Shown piece after piece: positions 54,850 to 64,000 of a DNA stretch of 64,000 bases. The stretch covers positions 204,618 to 268,617 of the forward strand of contig MU130364.1 in the NCBI GenBank assembly GCA_015039465.1. Direction: 5' to 3'. The stretch comes from Phlegmacium glaucopus (taxonomy: Eukaryota; Basidiomycota; Agaricomycetes; Agaricales; Cortinariaceae). The notes below the pieces were generated by a model. The model did no database searches. It was not told the origin of the DNA and saw only the letters and a program-made list of their open reading frames with translations. A program made the position numbers and the translations under genes. Numbering within the stretch: position 1 is the first letter of the stretch; every line of letters begins with the position of its first letter.

Positions 54850-55113
54850 TTTTTTTTACCGGAATTTTGCTTACTAACTTACTTACTTATCAATTATTTA
54901 CTTACTTATTATTACTAGTAGTATTTTACTTATTACTATTATTAACATTAGTAGTATTTACGACCACTTAACTAGTTACTTATTAATTGTTAGTAGTAGT
55001 ATTACTATTAGTATTGTGAGTTAGGCAAAAGGGAAAGATTCTAACATCTACCAGGAATCGAACATGTGACCCATTGTGACAAGCCACAGCACTAAAGACC
55101 ATTATACCATTAT
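54850..55113 (-). repeat. Possible tRNA-derived SINE or decayed tRNA-like gene
   Basis: The minus strand from about 55,113 to 55,045 has an A-box-like TGGTATAATGG, a GTC in the anticodon position within TTGTCAC, and a B-box GTTCGATTCC. The ends can pair (ACAT/ATGT) as an acceptor stem, but the anticodon and T stems are poorly paired, so it is not a working tRNA-Asp. Downstream on the same strand are about 150 bp ending in TACTTACTTAC/AGTA-type repeats, which would suit a SINE body and tail. Confidence 0.35.
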
Positions 55114-55139
55114 TCCATGTATACATAAGGAAACTAACA

Positions 55140-55615
55140 GCTATATATACCCTTCTCTCCTGACTAAATAATATATTCTGGCACTTCCTGAAGGGCTACT
55201 ACCATGTATTTTATACCAAAATGTTCAGAAAAATGAGACAAATCCATTGGTAATAAAATGATGATGTTAAACGCACTCTTATATGTGTTATATGCGAAAT
55301 AGTGCAAAATATCCAATAAAATGATGTGCTCTATGCTTATAAATATGCCTACCATGACATATTGTATATCGTTAGAAAGCTACACATTGGGGAAATCTAA
55401 GCATGTTATGAGCGTGGGAATATGAGCATTTTTGAAACATTAATACACATAAAGTGCATAAAAGCACACATCAGATGCATGTGTCACATCACTATTTTAT
55501 TACCAATGGATTACCCTCATTTTTATGAACATTTTGGTATAACATACATGGTAGTAGCCCTTCAGGAAGTGCCAGAATATATTATTTAGTCAGGAGGGCA
55601 GAGTATACATATTAC
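55140..55615. repeat. Inverted repeat, ~125-bp arms with ~230-bp spacer
   Basis: Left arm CTCCTGACTAAATAATATAT...CCATTGGTAATAAAAT; right arm is its complement at about 55,488-55,615. The right arm is also the start of dispersed repeat copy 2 (55,488-56,040), so the left arm may be a separate, inverted insertion of the same sequence. Confidence 0.75.
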
Positions 55616-56040
55616 AATCAAAAAACTAAGTTAAAGCAATAATAAAAAAATTTGTTCTCTTTTTAGTTGTATTTTACCCTACTAAATTCCTACTTCAACC
55701 ATTGTAAATTTTTCCTCCCCATGTCATTACTTTTTTGTTGTAAATATCTACAGTAACCATTGGAATTGATTCCTACAAATAACATTGTTTTTTTTGTTGT
55801 GTTTTACCCCAGTAATTCCTACCTTAACAGTTGTGATTTTTTTCTTGAAAATTACATTGATTTCTATTGTAAATATCCACAGTAATCATAGGAATTGATT
55901 CCTACAATTAATGTTGTAATTTCTACCTTTCAGAATCACCACATTTTTTGTTGCTATTTCCTTCATTTCTATATTTTTCGTTGTAAATTACCATGGTCTT
56001 AGTCTCACAGTGAGAGCTGCTATGGAGGTTGTGGTGGGTA
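55488..56040 (+). repeat. Dispersed 600-bp repeat, copy 2
   Basis: Matches 45,840-46,440, including two to three of the ~120-bp internal units (TATCTACAGTAACCATTG at 55,746). No gene. Confidence 0.7.
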
Positions 56041-56400
56041 AAGGGGAAAGTCTAATACATACAAAGAAGGAGAATGATGGGAACAAGGGAACAAGGGAAA
56101 AATATTAGGATAATGAAGTGTATGGTAAGGAAAGGATGAAGGGGACCCAGTTGAGCCATTCCAGCTATTCATAACAGTATCTGACCAACAACTTAAAGGA
56201 ATAATTGCTGGTCCACTCCTGTTATTGTTAGGGGATACTCATTGTATCCACCTCTACAAATGCTTAGTATGTATTTACTTTCACTTCACTCTATGATTGT
56301 ATCCCATGCTGCATCCCTTATCCTACTCCTTGTGTGCACCCTCTTATCGTTGTAGTAGTAGTCCCTTCGCCGATGACATTGTAACCAATGTCATAGTTAT
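56041..56400 (+). repeat. Unassigned DNA, then 5' part of the LTR-like repeat family of 42,488
   Basis: 56,041-56,227 shows nothing. From TGTTAGGGGATAC at 56,229 the sequence follows 42,488-42,640 (TGCTTAGTATGT, GTAGTAGTAGTCCCT) until the R repeat begins. Confidence 0.5.
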
Positions 56401-56402
56401 AT

Positions 56403-57160
56403 TTGGTTTTACCTCGCTATCGCGCACCAATACTGATTGGTAGCATGAGAACAAAGCTTAAAAGTTACCATCATGAAAATAAGTGGACTTTGAATTCACT
56501 TACCAATTTTGGAAGCAGCCCTGAATCACGTTCCTGGTCAATAAAATCATTCGTTCAATGTTATCATCCTCATCGCTCATCATATCCTCAATGTCTTCCA
56601 CTATGCTCTCAATCATTTACACTATCGACATGCTCCTAAACATCTACCATCCATTTGTTCCTTGGCTAGTGATTCAACAAAGCGATCAATCTACTATTTG
56701 CATTGGTCATTGGCTCGTGTTTGATCATATATTTGGCCCATCATTTCAAGAATGGCCCCTTTATGGATGCATCAACTACATCTCCCATTATGTAAAAGGC
56801 TTTGTCATTGTTGTTGTGGCTATGGACCCACAAGTCTTCCCCTCAGCTATCTATCTTGCCATACCTCGCTCCTGGATCTCACTCAGTCCCCTATCCTCAA
56901 TTATCTACCTCTTATCTTATCATTCACTGCCAAAACCATCATTCACACGGTACCTGAAGCCTTCCCACCCTCTTTATGACAATTTAGGAAGTCCAGGAGG
57001 ATCACAACTAAGCAGGAGTTGCAGATTCAGCAGCAGAGGATTATTCTCGCAGAGTGTCAAGTGTTATCAAGGCTGTGGGATCATGGGCAAGTAGTATTTT
57101 CTGGGGAACAAGGCTGCACCTTTCAAGTGTTGACTCAGGACCCTTCACATTTTTGACATG
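56403..57160 (+). repeat. R repeat, O part only, forward orientation
   Basis: Contains the 178-codon frame 56,558-57,094 (MLSIIYTIDMLLNIYHPF...), preserved also in copies B and C, plus the GCGCACCAATACTGATTGG end. It is the inverted counterpart of 57,840-58,590, so the two O parts form a large palindrome around arm L at 57,165-57,840. Confidence 0.7.
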
Positions 57161-57164
57161 ACCA

Positions 57165-58592
57165 CACATTATAAATCATTGTTTGTGTTGTTATAAAACA
57201 CCAACCAGAGAGCAGTAGACCAGTCTTTAGGTCAAGAGACTCCCTGTTGTTCATTTAGGGAAGGTGTAACATTGACTTGTAACACACAGAGGTAGGGGGT
57301 GAGAATAGAGATGAAGGAAAATGAGGATGAATGAGAAAGAGTCTTCAGTAAGACTATAGCAGTTGACAGAAGGTTGACAGTAAGGGACTGAAAAAAGCGA
57401 ACTTGGAGGGATTAAGGAAGAGGATGAGGAGGAAGAAGAGGAAGTCTTCAGCAAGACTATAGCAATTGACAGTGGGGATAGATTGACAGTTGAGGACTGA
57501 AAAAGCGAACTTAAGGGAGGAATTCACTGGAATTCCACTGAGAAGATGACTGTTGGGGAGTAAGAATGAATTGAGGTGAACTACCTATCCTGGTACAAAA
57601 GAGCAGTATTTATACCCTAAGGATGAGGCTATGTAGAACAATAAAAAAGAAAGAAGTACGCGCTGTCAAAGGAAGAAAGATGAAGAGAGGACAGCTGCAA
57701 GAAGAAAAGAACAATGGAAAAGAAGAAGGAACAATAAAAAAATCTGTAAAGTGTCAAAGTGTGAGAGAAAAGAAGAGAAGGCAGTGTACATAGTCCAATA
57801 GCAAAAATATATCAACTCCAAAGGCGTGTGGTCATGTCAAAAATGTGAAAGGTCCTGAGTCAACACTTGAAAGGCGCAGCCTTGTTCCCGAGAAAATACT
57901 ACTTGCCCATGATCCCATGTCGCGCAGCCTTGATAACACTTGACACACTGCGAGAATAATCCTCTGCTGCTGATTCATCTGCAATTCCTGCTTAGTCGTG
58001 ATCCTCCTGGACTTCCTAAATTGTCATAAAGAGGGTGGGAAGGCTTCAGGTACCACGTGAATGATGGTTTTGGCAGTGAATGATAAGATAAGAGGTAGAT
58101 GAGTGAGGATAGGGGACTGAGTGAGATCCAGGAGCGAGGTATGGCAAGATAGATAGCTGAGGCGAAGACTTGTGGGTCCATAGCCACAACAACGATGACA
58201 AAGCCTTTGACATAATGGGAGATGTAGCTGATGCGTCCATAAATGGGCCGTTCTTGAAATGATGGGCCAAAGACATGATCAAACGTGAGCCGATGACTGA
58301 TGCGAATAGTAGATTGATCGCTTTGTTGTATCGCTAGCCAGGGGACAAACAGATGGTAGATGTTTAGGAGCATGTCAATGGTGTAAATGATAGATAGCAT
58401 AGTGTGAGACATTGAGGATATGATGAGCGATGAGGATGATAATGCTGAATGAATGATTTTGTTGACCAGGAACGTGATTCAGGGCTGCTTCCAAAATTGG
58501 TAAGTGAATTCAAAGTCCACTTATTTTCATGATGGCAACTTTTAAGCATTGTTCTCATGCTACCAATCAGTATTGGTGCACGATAACGTCTA
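57165..58592 (+). repeat. R repeat, copy C (arm L followed by O on the minus strand)
   Basis: Same order as copy B: arm L (TTTAGGGAAGG, two near-identical AAGACTATAGCA...GACTGAAAAAGCGAAC blocks, GAATTCACTGGAATTCC), then O with the minus-strand frame 57,975-58,412. Ends CAGTATTGGTGCACGATAAC. Confidence 0.75.
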
Positions 58593-59115
58593 TGGAGTTG
58601 ATATATTTTTGCTATTGGACTATGTACACTGCCTTCTCTTCTTTTCTCTCGCACTTTGACACTTTACAGATTTTTTTATTGTTCCTTCTTCTTTTCCATT
58701 GTTCTTTTCTTCTTGCAGCTGTCCTCTCTTCATCATTCTTCCTTTGACAGCACATACTTCTTTCCCTTTTATTGTTCTACATAGCCTCATCCTTAGGGTA
58801 TAAATACTGCTCTTTTGTACCAGGATAGGTAGTTTCTCCCAATTCATTCTTACTCCCCACAGTCATCCTCTCAGTGGAATTCCAGTGAATTCCTCCCTCA
58901 AGTTAGTTTTTTCAACCTTTTATCTGTTACTGTCCTCTACTGTCAATTGCTATAGTCTTGCTGAAGACTCTCTCTTATTCATCCTCATCCTCCTCCTTAG
59001 TCTCTCTAAATCACCTCTCTATTCATCCTCATCCTCGTCCTCATCTCTATTCTCTCCCCCTACCTCTGTGTGTTACAAGTCTAAGGCTAAGCCTTCCCTA
59101 AACAAATAACAGCCT
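58593..59115 (-). repeat. R repeat arm L, inverted, abutting the 3' end of NLR2
   Basis: Reverse complement of arm L, ending at TTTAGGGAAGG...TGTTATTTG next to the last TPR of NLR2. Together with copy C it gives L-O-L with inverted arms of about 520-650 bp, the look of a foldback element. The final codons of the NLR2 frame are supplied by this repeat. Confidence 0.7.
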
Positions 59116-60985
59116 TGCCTTCCCTGACCATTGTATGTGCTTGCTAGATTTGCCATACTCATGAGGGTGCCTGGATGTTCTGCACCAAGCAACTTCTGCC
59201 TCATGTACAAAACTTGAACCTGCAGCTGCTCTGCTTCATTCCACCTTCCCTGATTACCATATGTGCTTGCTAGGTCTGCCATACTGTTGAGGGTGTCTGG
59301 ATGTTCTGCACCAAGCAGCTTATTCCTCATATCCAAAACTTGAACCTGCAGCTGCTTTGCTTCATTCCACCTTCCCTTATCCCTGTATGTGATTGCGAGA
59401 TTTGCCATACTCATGAGGGTGCCTGGATGTTCTGCACCAAGCAACTCCTGCCTCATGTCCAAAACTTGAACCTGCAGCTGCTCTGCCTCATTCCACCTTC
59501 CCTGATTACAGTATGTGATTGCTAGCTTTGCCATACTTGTGAGGGTGTCTGGATGTTCTGCACCAAGCAGCTTCTTCCTCATGTCCAAGACTTGAACCTG
59601 CAGCTGCTCTGCCTCATTCCACCTTCCCTGATCCTTGTATGTGTTTGCTAGATCTGCCATACTGATAAGGGTATGTGTATGTTCTGCACCCAGCAGGTTC
59701 TTCCTCATATCCATAACTTGAACTTGCAGCTGCTCTGCATCATTCCACCTTCCCTGATCACTGTATGTGATTGCTAGATTTCCCATACTTGTGAGGGTTT
59801 CTGGATGTTCTGCACCTTCTTGACCATGTCCAAGACTTGAACCTTCATTTTCTCTGCCTCATTCCACCTTCCCTGATCATTGTATGTATTTGCTAGATTA
59901 GCAATACTCATGAGGGTGCCTGGATGTTCTGCACCAAGCAACTTCTGCCTCATGTGCAAAACTTGAACCTTCAGCTGCTCTGCCTCATTCCACCTTCCCT
60001 TATCCCTGTATGTGGTTGCTAGATTTGCCATACTGTTGAGGGTGTCTGGATGTTCTGCACCAAGCAGCTTCTTCATCAGGTCCATAACTTGAACCTGCAG
60101 TTGCTCTGCCTCATTCCACCTTCCCTTATCCCTGTATGTGATTGCTAGACTTGCCATACTGTTGAGGGTGAATGGATGTTCTGCACCAAGCAACTTCTGC
60201 CTCATGTGCAGGACTTGAACCTTCAGCTGCTCTGCCTCATTCCACCTTCCCTGATCACTGTATGTGATTGCTAGATTTTCTATACTCATGAGGGTGTCTG
60301 GATGTTCTGCACCAAGTAGCTTCTTCCTCATGTCCAGGACTTGAACCTTCAGCTGTTCTGCCTCATTCCACCTTCCCAGATCACTGTATGTATTTGCTAG
60401 ATTATTAATACTCTTGAGGGTGTCTGGATGTTCTGCACCAAGCAGCTTCTTCCTCATGTCCAAAACTTGAACCTGCAGCTGCTCTGCCTCATTCCACCTT
60501 CCCTTATCCCTGTATGTGATTGCTAGATTTGCCATACTCATGAGGGTGCCTGGATGTTCTGCACCAAGCAACTTCTTCCTCATGTCCAAAACTTGAACCT
60601 GCAGCTGCTCTGCCTCATTCCACCTTCCCCGATTACCATATGTGATTGCTAGATTTGCCATACTGTTGAGGATGTCTGGATGCCCTGCACCAAGCAACTT
60701 CTTCCTCATGTCCAAAACTTGAACCTGCAGCTGCTCTGCCTCATTCCACCTTCCCTGATCACTGTATGTGATTGCTAGATTTCCCATACTGTTGGAGGTG
60801 TCTGGATGTTCTGCACCAAGCAGCTTCTTCCTTATGTCCAAGACTTGAACCTGCAGCTGCTCTGCCTCATTCCACCTTCCCTGATCTCTGTATGTATTTG
60901 CTAGATTTGCTATACTCCAGAGGGTGTCTGGATGTTCTGCACCAAGCACCTTCTTCCTCATGTCCATAACTTGAATCTGCAGCTG
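59116..60985 (-). repeat. 126-bp tandem array encoding ~15 TPRs
   Basis: About fifteen head-to-tail 126-bp units, each encoding 42 residues. Differences cluster at a few positions (after TYxxx and at AEHPxTL), which are the TPR concave-surface and loop positions, while the scaffold is nearly invariant. The antisense strand is open across several units, a by-product of the repeat. Confidence 0.9.
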
Positions 60986-62914
60986 CTCTGCATTATCCCA
61001 GTCCCCATTCTCCCCCATTACTAGTGCAAAATTCATCCATTTATCATCATAGTACTGCTTGATAAGTCCTGTCTGCCTTCCATGTAACTCATTTGCCTTG
61101 ATATGTGGAAAAATTAGCTGTCGCATTGCATAATCCTGACTTTCAAATCTCCATGAAATTGCACAGGACAAAATTATGCTTCCCATCTTACACATTCTTT
61201 GCTGCTCAGATTCTGACATCCTCTCCCGACTCCAGGTGTGCACCAGAGGATGAACAGAAAACATTTTAGATGATTGTCCCCTTTTCATCAAGGAGAATGA
61301 GAGAAGGACACTAATTCCCTGTCCAAAGATGAATTCATCCCAGTGACCATCATTTTTCAGGTCAAGCAGAGTATGATCCAGTGAAGTGACTGCCAGAGGT
61401 ATCTTTTCTGCTATGTCACTATTAACAACATCTTTTATAGCCTCCTCAGCAGCAGATTGGAATATGTCTTTAGAAATATTGCTATGATGATAGAAAGCAC
61501 ATATTTGAAGAATTAGGATTGCAGCCTGGGCTGCTTGTACATCTCCAGCTGTGGAATGTCCACCAGCTCTCTTTTCTATTTCTTTGAAAGATAGATCCCA
61601 AGTCCCATACACTGTTTGATTATAATTTGATGCTCCTGTGAATATAGCATCTGACATAAGAGTCTGATGGTGTAAGGACAATTGGGTCAGATATTCATTG
61701 ATATCACATTTCCCAGCATCAATATAAGCACCAGCATGATCAACAGCAAGAGGAATGCCACCAAGTTCAGTGACAATACTTTTGGCAGCTTGTAAATGCT
61801 CAGGTGAAGGATCCAAATAGCTAGCCCTGAGAAGTAGAGTTATACCATCTGGCTCCTCCATTTCACTAATCTCAATCACATTCTCAAAGCCTATGACCCT
61901 TCCTACAGATCGGTTTCGGCTGGTAATCAGAATATTACCTCTGTTACCTGGGGGAATGAACTTGGCCATCACCTCAGGATCACCAGCATTATCAAAGATA
62001 ATCAACCATTCCCCTTGAATATAAGATATCCACTGGAGGACAGAGTCAACTGAACCATCCACACCAGAAGCTTGTGCAGCAGCAATGCCAGATATATTGA
62101 GAGATATAATAATACTCTCATAAGATGAGGCATCAACCCAGAACACATGTAGGAAACTAGAGCAAGAAATGAATCCTCAGTGTTGTGAATGGTAATATGA
62201 CAATGCTTACCTGCCAGACATTTCTTCTATGAACTTAAGACAGATCTGAGTCTTTCCAATGCCTCCTGTTCCCCAGAGGAGACAAGAGCGTCTTGACATC
62301 AGTCTACTATCAGCACAACAAACAAAAATCTTCCCAAGCTTGTCAAGTTCAGCTTTCCGTCCAGTAAAGAATAGACTGGAAGGGGGTTTCTGAGATACAG
62401 GAATCTTCATCTGCTGTCCACCAGTATTGGCAGGGAAATTATTGACAATATGATACTGGCAGACAAAATATTGTTAAATCAGCTACACAGCTTACGAAAA
62501 TGACTTACAAAAGTACCACCTGTGATGAACACAGTCTGGGCATTCGCAAAGGGAGTCGGAAGACACAAACCAGAATGCTGAGTCTGCTGATTATCAGTGA
62601 AAGCCGAGACATTGTGTAAGCAACTCACCGAGGGATTTTGTTGCGATTCTATGGATCCTAATGTGGCTTGCATCACGGCATCAGGCAAAGGTGAATTTCC
62701 TTCCGGATGGGCTACAGGAGTGACAGCCAGAGCAGAAACCGAAGCGGAGACTTGGAGTTCATGGTCACTCTGATTGACAAGGATGATTGAGTAGTGATGG
62801 ATATGATGGACTAAGTTGAACACCCACATGAACACCAGTGGCTGGAATGCTTACAGGAGCAACATCATTGATCGCCAAAGTGGAAACCGAAGTAGAGACT
62901 AGGTTATGGGCGGC
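59116..62914 (-). pseudogene. NLR2: NB-ARC-TPR protein, lacking exon 1, frameshifted in the TPRs, 3' end replaced
   Basis: Paralogue of NLR1. Exons are 62914-62828, 62769-62509, 62455-62211 and 62156-59774, with phases as in NLR1. Motifs: FANAQTVFITGGTF, P-loop GTGGIGKT, Walker B WLIIFDNAG (two residues shorter than NLR1 after it), ILITSRNRS, GLPL-like GGIPLAVDHAGAYI and VHPLVHTW. About nine TPRs follow in frame. Then a 7-bp deletion (AAGCAGC missing near 59,816 on the plus strand) shifts the frame and the main ORF stops at 59,774. Six more TPRs are open in the other frame (59,073-59,786) and end in repeat-derived codons. Homology to NLR1 stops just upstream of the exon 2 acceptor, so the basic N-terminal exon is missing. 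The second intron donor is GTGGGT. A shortened protein ending at 59,774 could still be made if another start is used. Confidence 0.85.
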
Positions 62915-62929
62915 CTGATCGATGACAAA

Positions 62930-64000
62930 TGGTTAAATCTATATAGAATGGGATGTCGCGCCTGGGAACGTCGGGGGTATCAATGATGCCGGATTTATTT
63001 CCCTTATTACACATCTTCCTCGTCGTCCTTGTTATTTCCCTCCTCCCTATCCACGTCCACGTCCACGTCATCCTTAAGAAGTTATAAGTCCTGAGAGTTC
63101 TTTGGAAACTAGTGCGAGTAAGGCAACACGTCAACAAACTTGAGCAAGACCCCATCAAACTCCACAAACCAGAGATAGGGATATTTTTAATTATAATTAA
63201 TTTTAAAATTTTTCAATTTCTAACTTTATTTTGTGTATGTATCGTAGACTGAGTCGGTAAGACTACAGAAGACCTCATCTACCTACACAAATTAGGGACA
63301 TATTATTATTATTAATTATAAGTTAATTATAAGTTAGTTGTTTTTTGTATGTAAAAAAATTTCCAAAAAAAATTTTTTCTTTTTTTAACTTTACCTCCTT
63401 AAAGGATGTCTAACGAGACAGAAAGGTTCGTCGACTCATTGGACTTTTCTCCTTCTCGACCCTTACTACTTTGTCAAGTTCAGTTGTCGGTGAACTGTGA
63501 CGATGATAAGATGAAAAAAAACAAAAAAATGATTGATGGTTTGATGTGATTGGGTCCCAGGCTTGCCAACAGGGTCCACTTCTGATGATTGTCAGTTGGA
63601 AGGGTCGCCATAAGTGGGTTCACCCGGTGGGTTACGGTCCCCTATGTCTTTTTGATATGATGTCGATTGTGAAGTTGTCACAAATCCAGGGACATTTCCG
63701 AGACAAATTACACGTTCCCGATCCCTATTAGTGGGAGTGTGTGAGGGAATTGGGACCCTAGGCCCAGAGAATTCTCATATCTCCTTCTCCCCGAAAACTT
63801 GTCTCGGGGTCTTGTTGACACTCCTCACCTCCTTTCTTTCCTTCTCGACAATAGTATAGTCGTAGTCGTCTAACCGTCTCAACTGGCTTTTTCCGTCTCG
63901 AAACAGTAGTTACACTGCAAGCACTGTGACCCGATTGTCATATTACCCTGCTTCCACACCCTCGCCGACTGGTTAATAGTTTTAATAATGTTTAGGAATT
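62930..64000. other. No intact gene; short acidic exon-like piece at its left end
   Basis: On the minus strand, 63,180-63,128 reads YLWFVEFDGVLLKFVDVLP. After a possible GT-AG intron (acceptor CTTAAG at about 63,074) an acidic tail DDVDVDVDREEG ends at a stop near 63,012. This could be the last two exons of a gene whose body was lost. 63,180-63,420 is AT-rich. 63,420-64,000 has a more balanced composition but no frame I can support; the 61-codon plus frame at 63,546 is unconvincing. Confidence 0.35.

Noticed and set aside
54850..55113. A functional tRNA-Asp gene
   Set aside because: Anticodon stem and T stem have several mismatches; only boxes and part of the acceptor stem remain.
63546..63731. 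61-codon plus frame near the right edge
   Set aside because: No motif, no start context, and no supporting exon nearby.

Overview
The window is nuclear DNA of a filamentous fungus, most likely an Agaricomycete (mushroom-forming basidiomycete). The evidence is short introns of 45-75 bp with GTRNGY donors and YAG acceptors, NB-ARC proteins with long runs of near-identical 42-residue TPRs, a large P-loop NTPase/restriction-nuclease fusion of a type I know from ectomycorrhizal and saprotrophic Agaricomycetes, and a dense crust of hAT, Copia, Gypsy and foldback elements. There is no sign of bacterial operons, rRNA or an intact tRNA.

Layout. 1-8,000 is a compact, mostly intact gene island: the 5' part of a dynamin-family GTPase (-), a PIN-domain protein (+), an unassigned multi-exon gene (+) and a five-exon P-loop NTPase/PD-(D/E)xK-like protein (-). 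9,365-13,100 is transposon DNA, including a 1.6-kb element that sits exactly inside the TPR array of the first NB-ARC-TPR gene (NLR1, 10,472-15,457, -). 15,900-19,640 holds a decayed gene with a dynactin-p150-like patch and two tandem copies of a small unassigned gene, the second broken by a solo LTR. 19,675-59,115 is a roughly 40-kb nested transposon block. It has hAT-like elements (one carrying a stolen piece of an NLR gene), a Copia relic hit by two other elements, a hAT transposase relic hit by two more, a Gypsy integrase relic, several families with terminal inverted repeats, and decayed remnants of host-like genes. 59,116-62,914 is a second, paralogous NB-ARC-TPR gene (NLR2, -), damaged at both ends and frameshifted in its TPR array. 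62,930-64,000 has no recognised intact gene.

Taken together, two paralogous NLR-type receptors on the same strand flank a nested transposon graveyard, and transposon activity has directly remodelled both genes: one is split, one has its 3' end replaced, and a fragment of a third copy was captured inside a hAT-like element. Three elements share CATCAG termini, apparently with 2-bp target duplications. Unrelated elements also share a recurrent cassette of a small G/C hairpin next to an A/T tract, for which I know no description. These two are the best candidates for something new here. All coordinates and splice sites were read by eye; no search or alignment was run.
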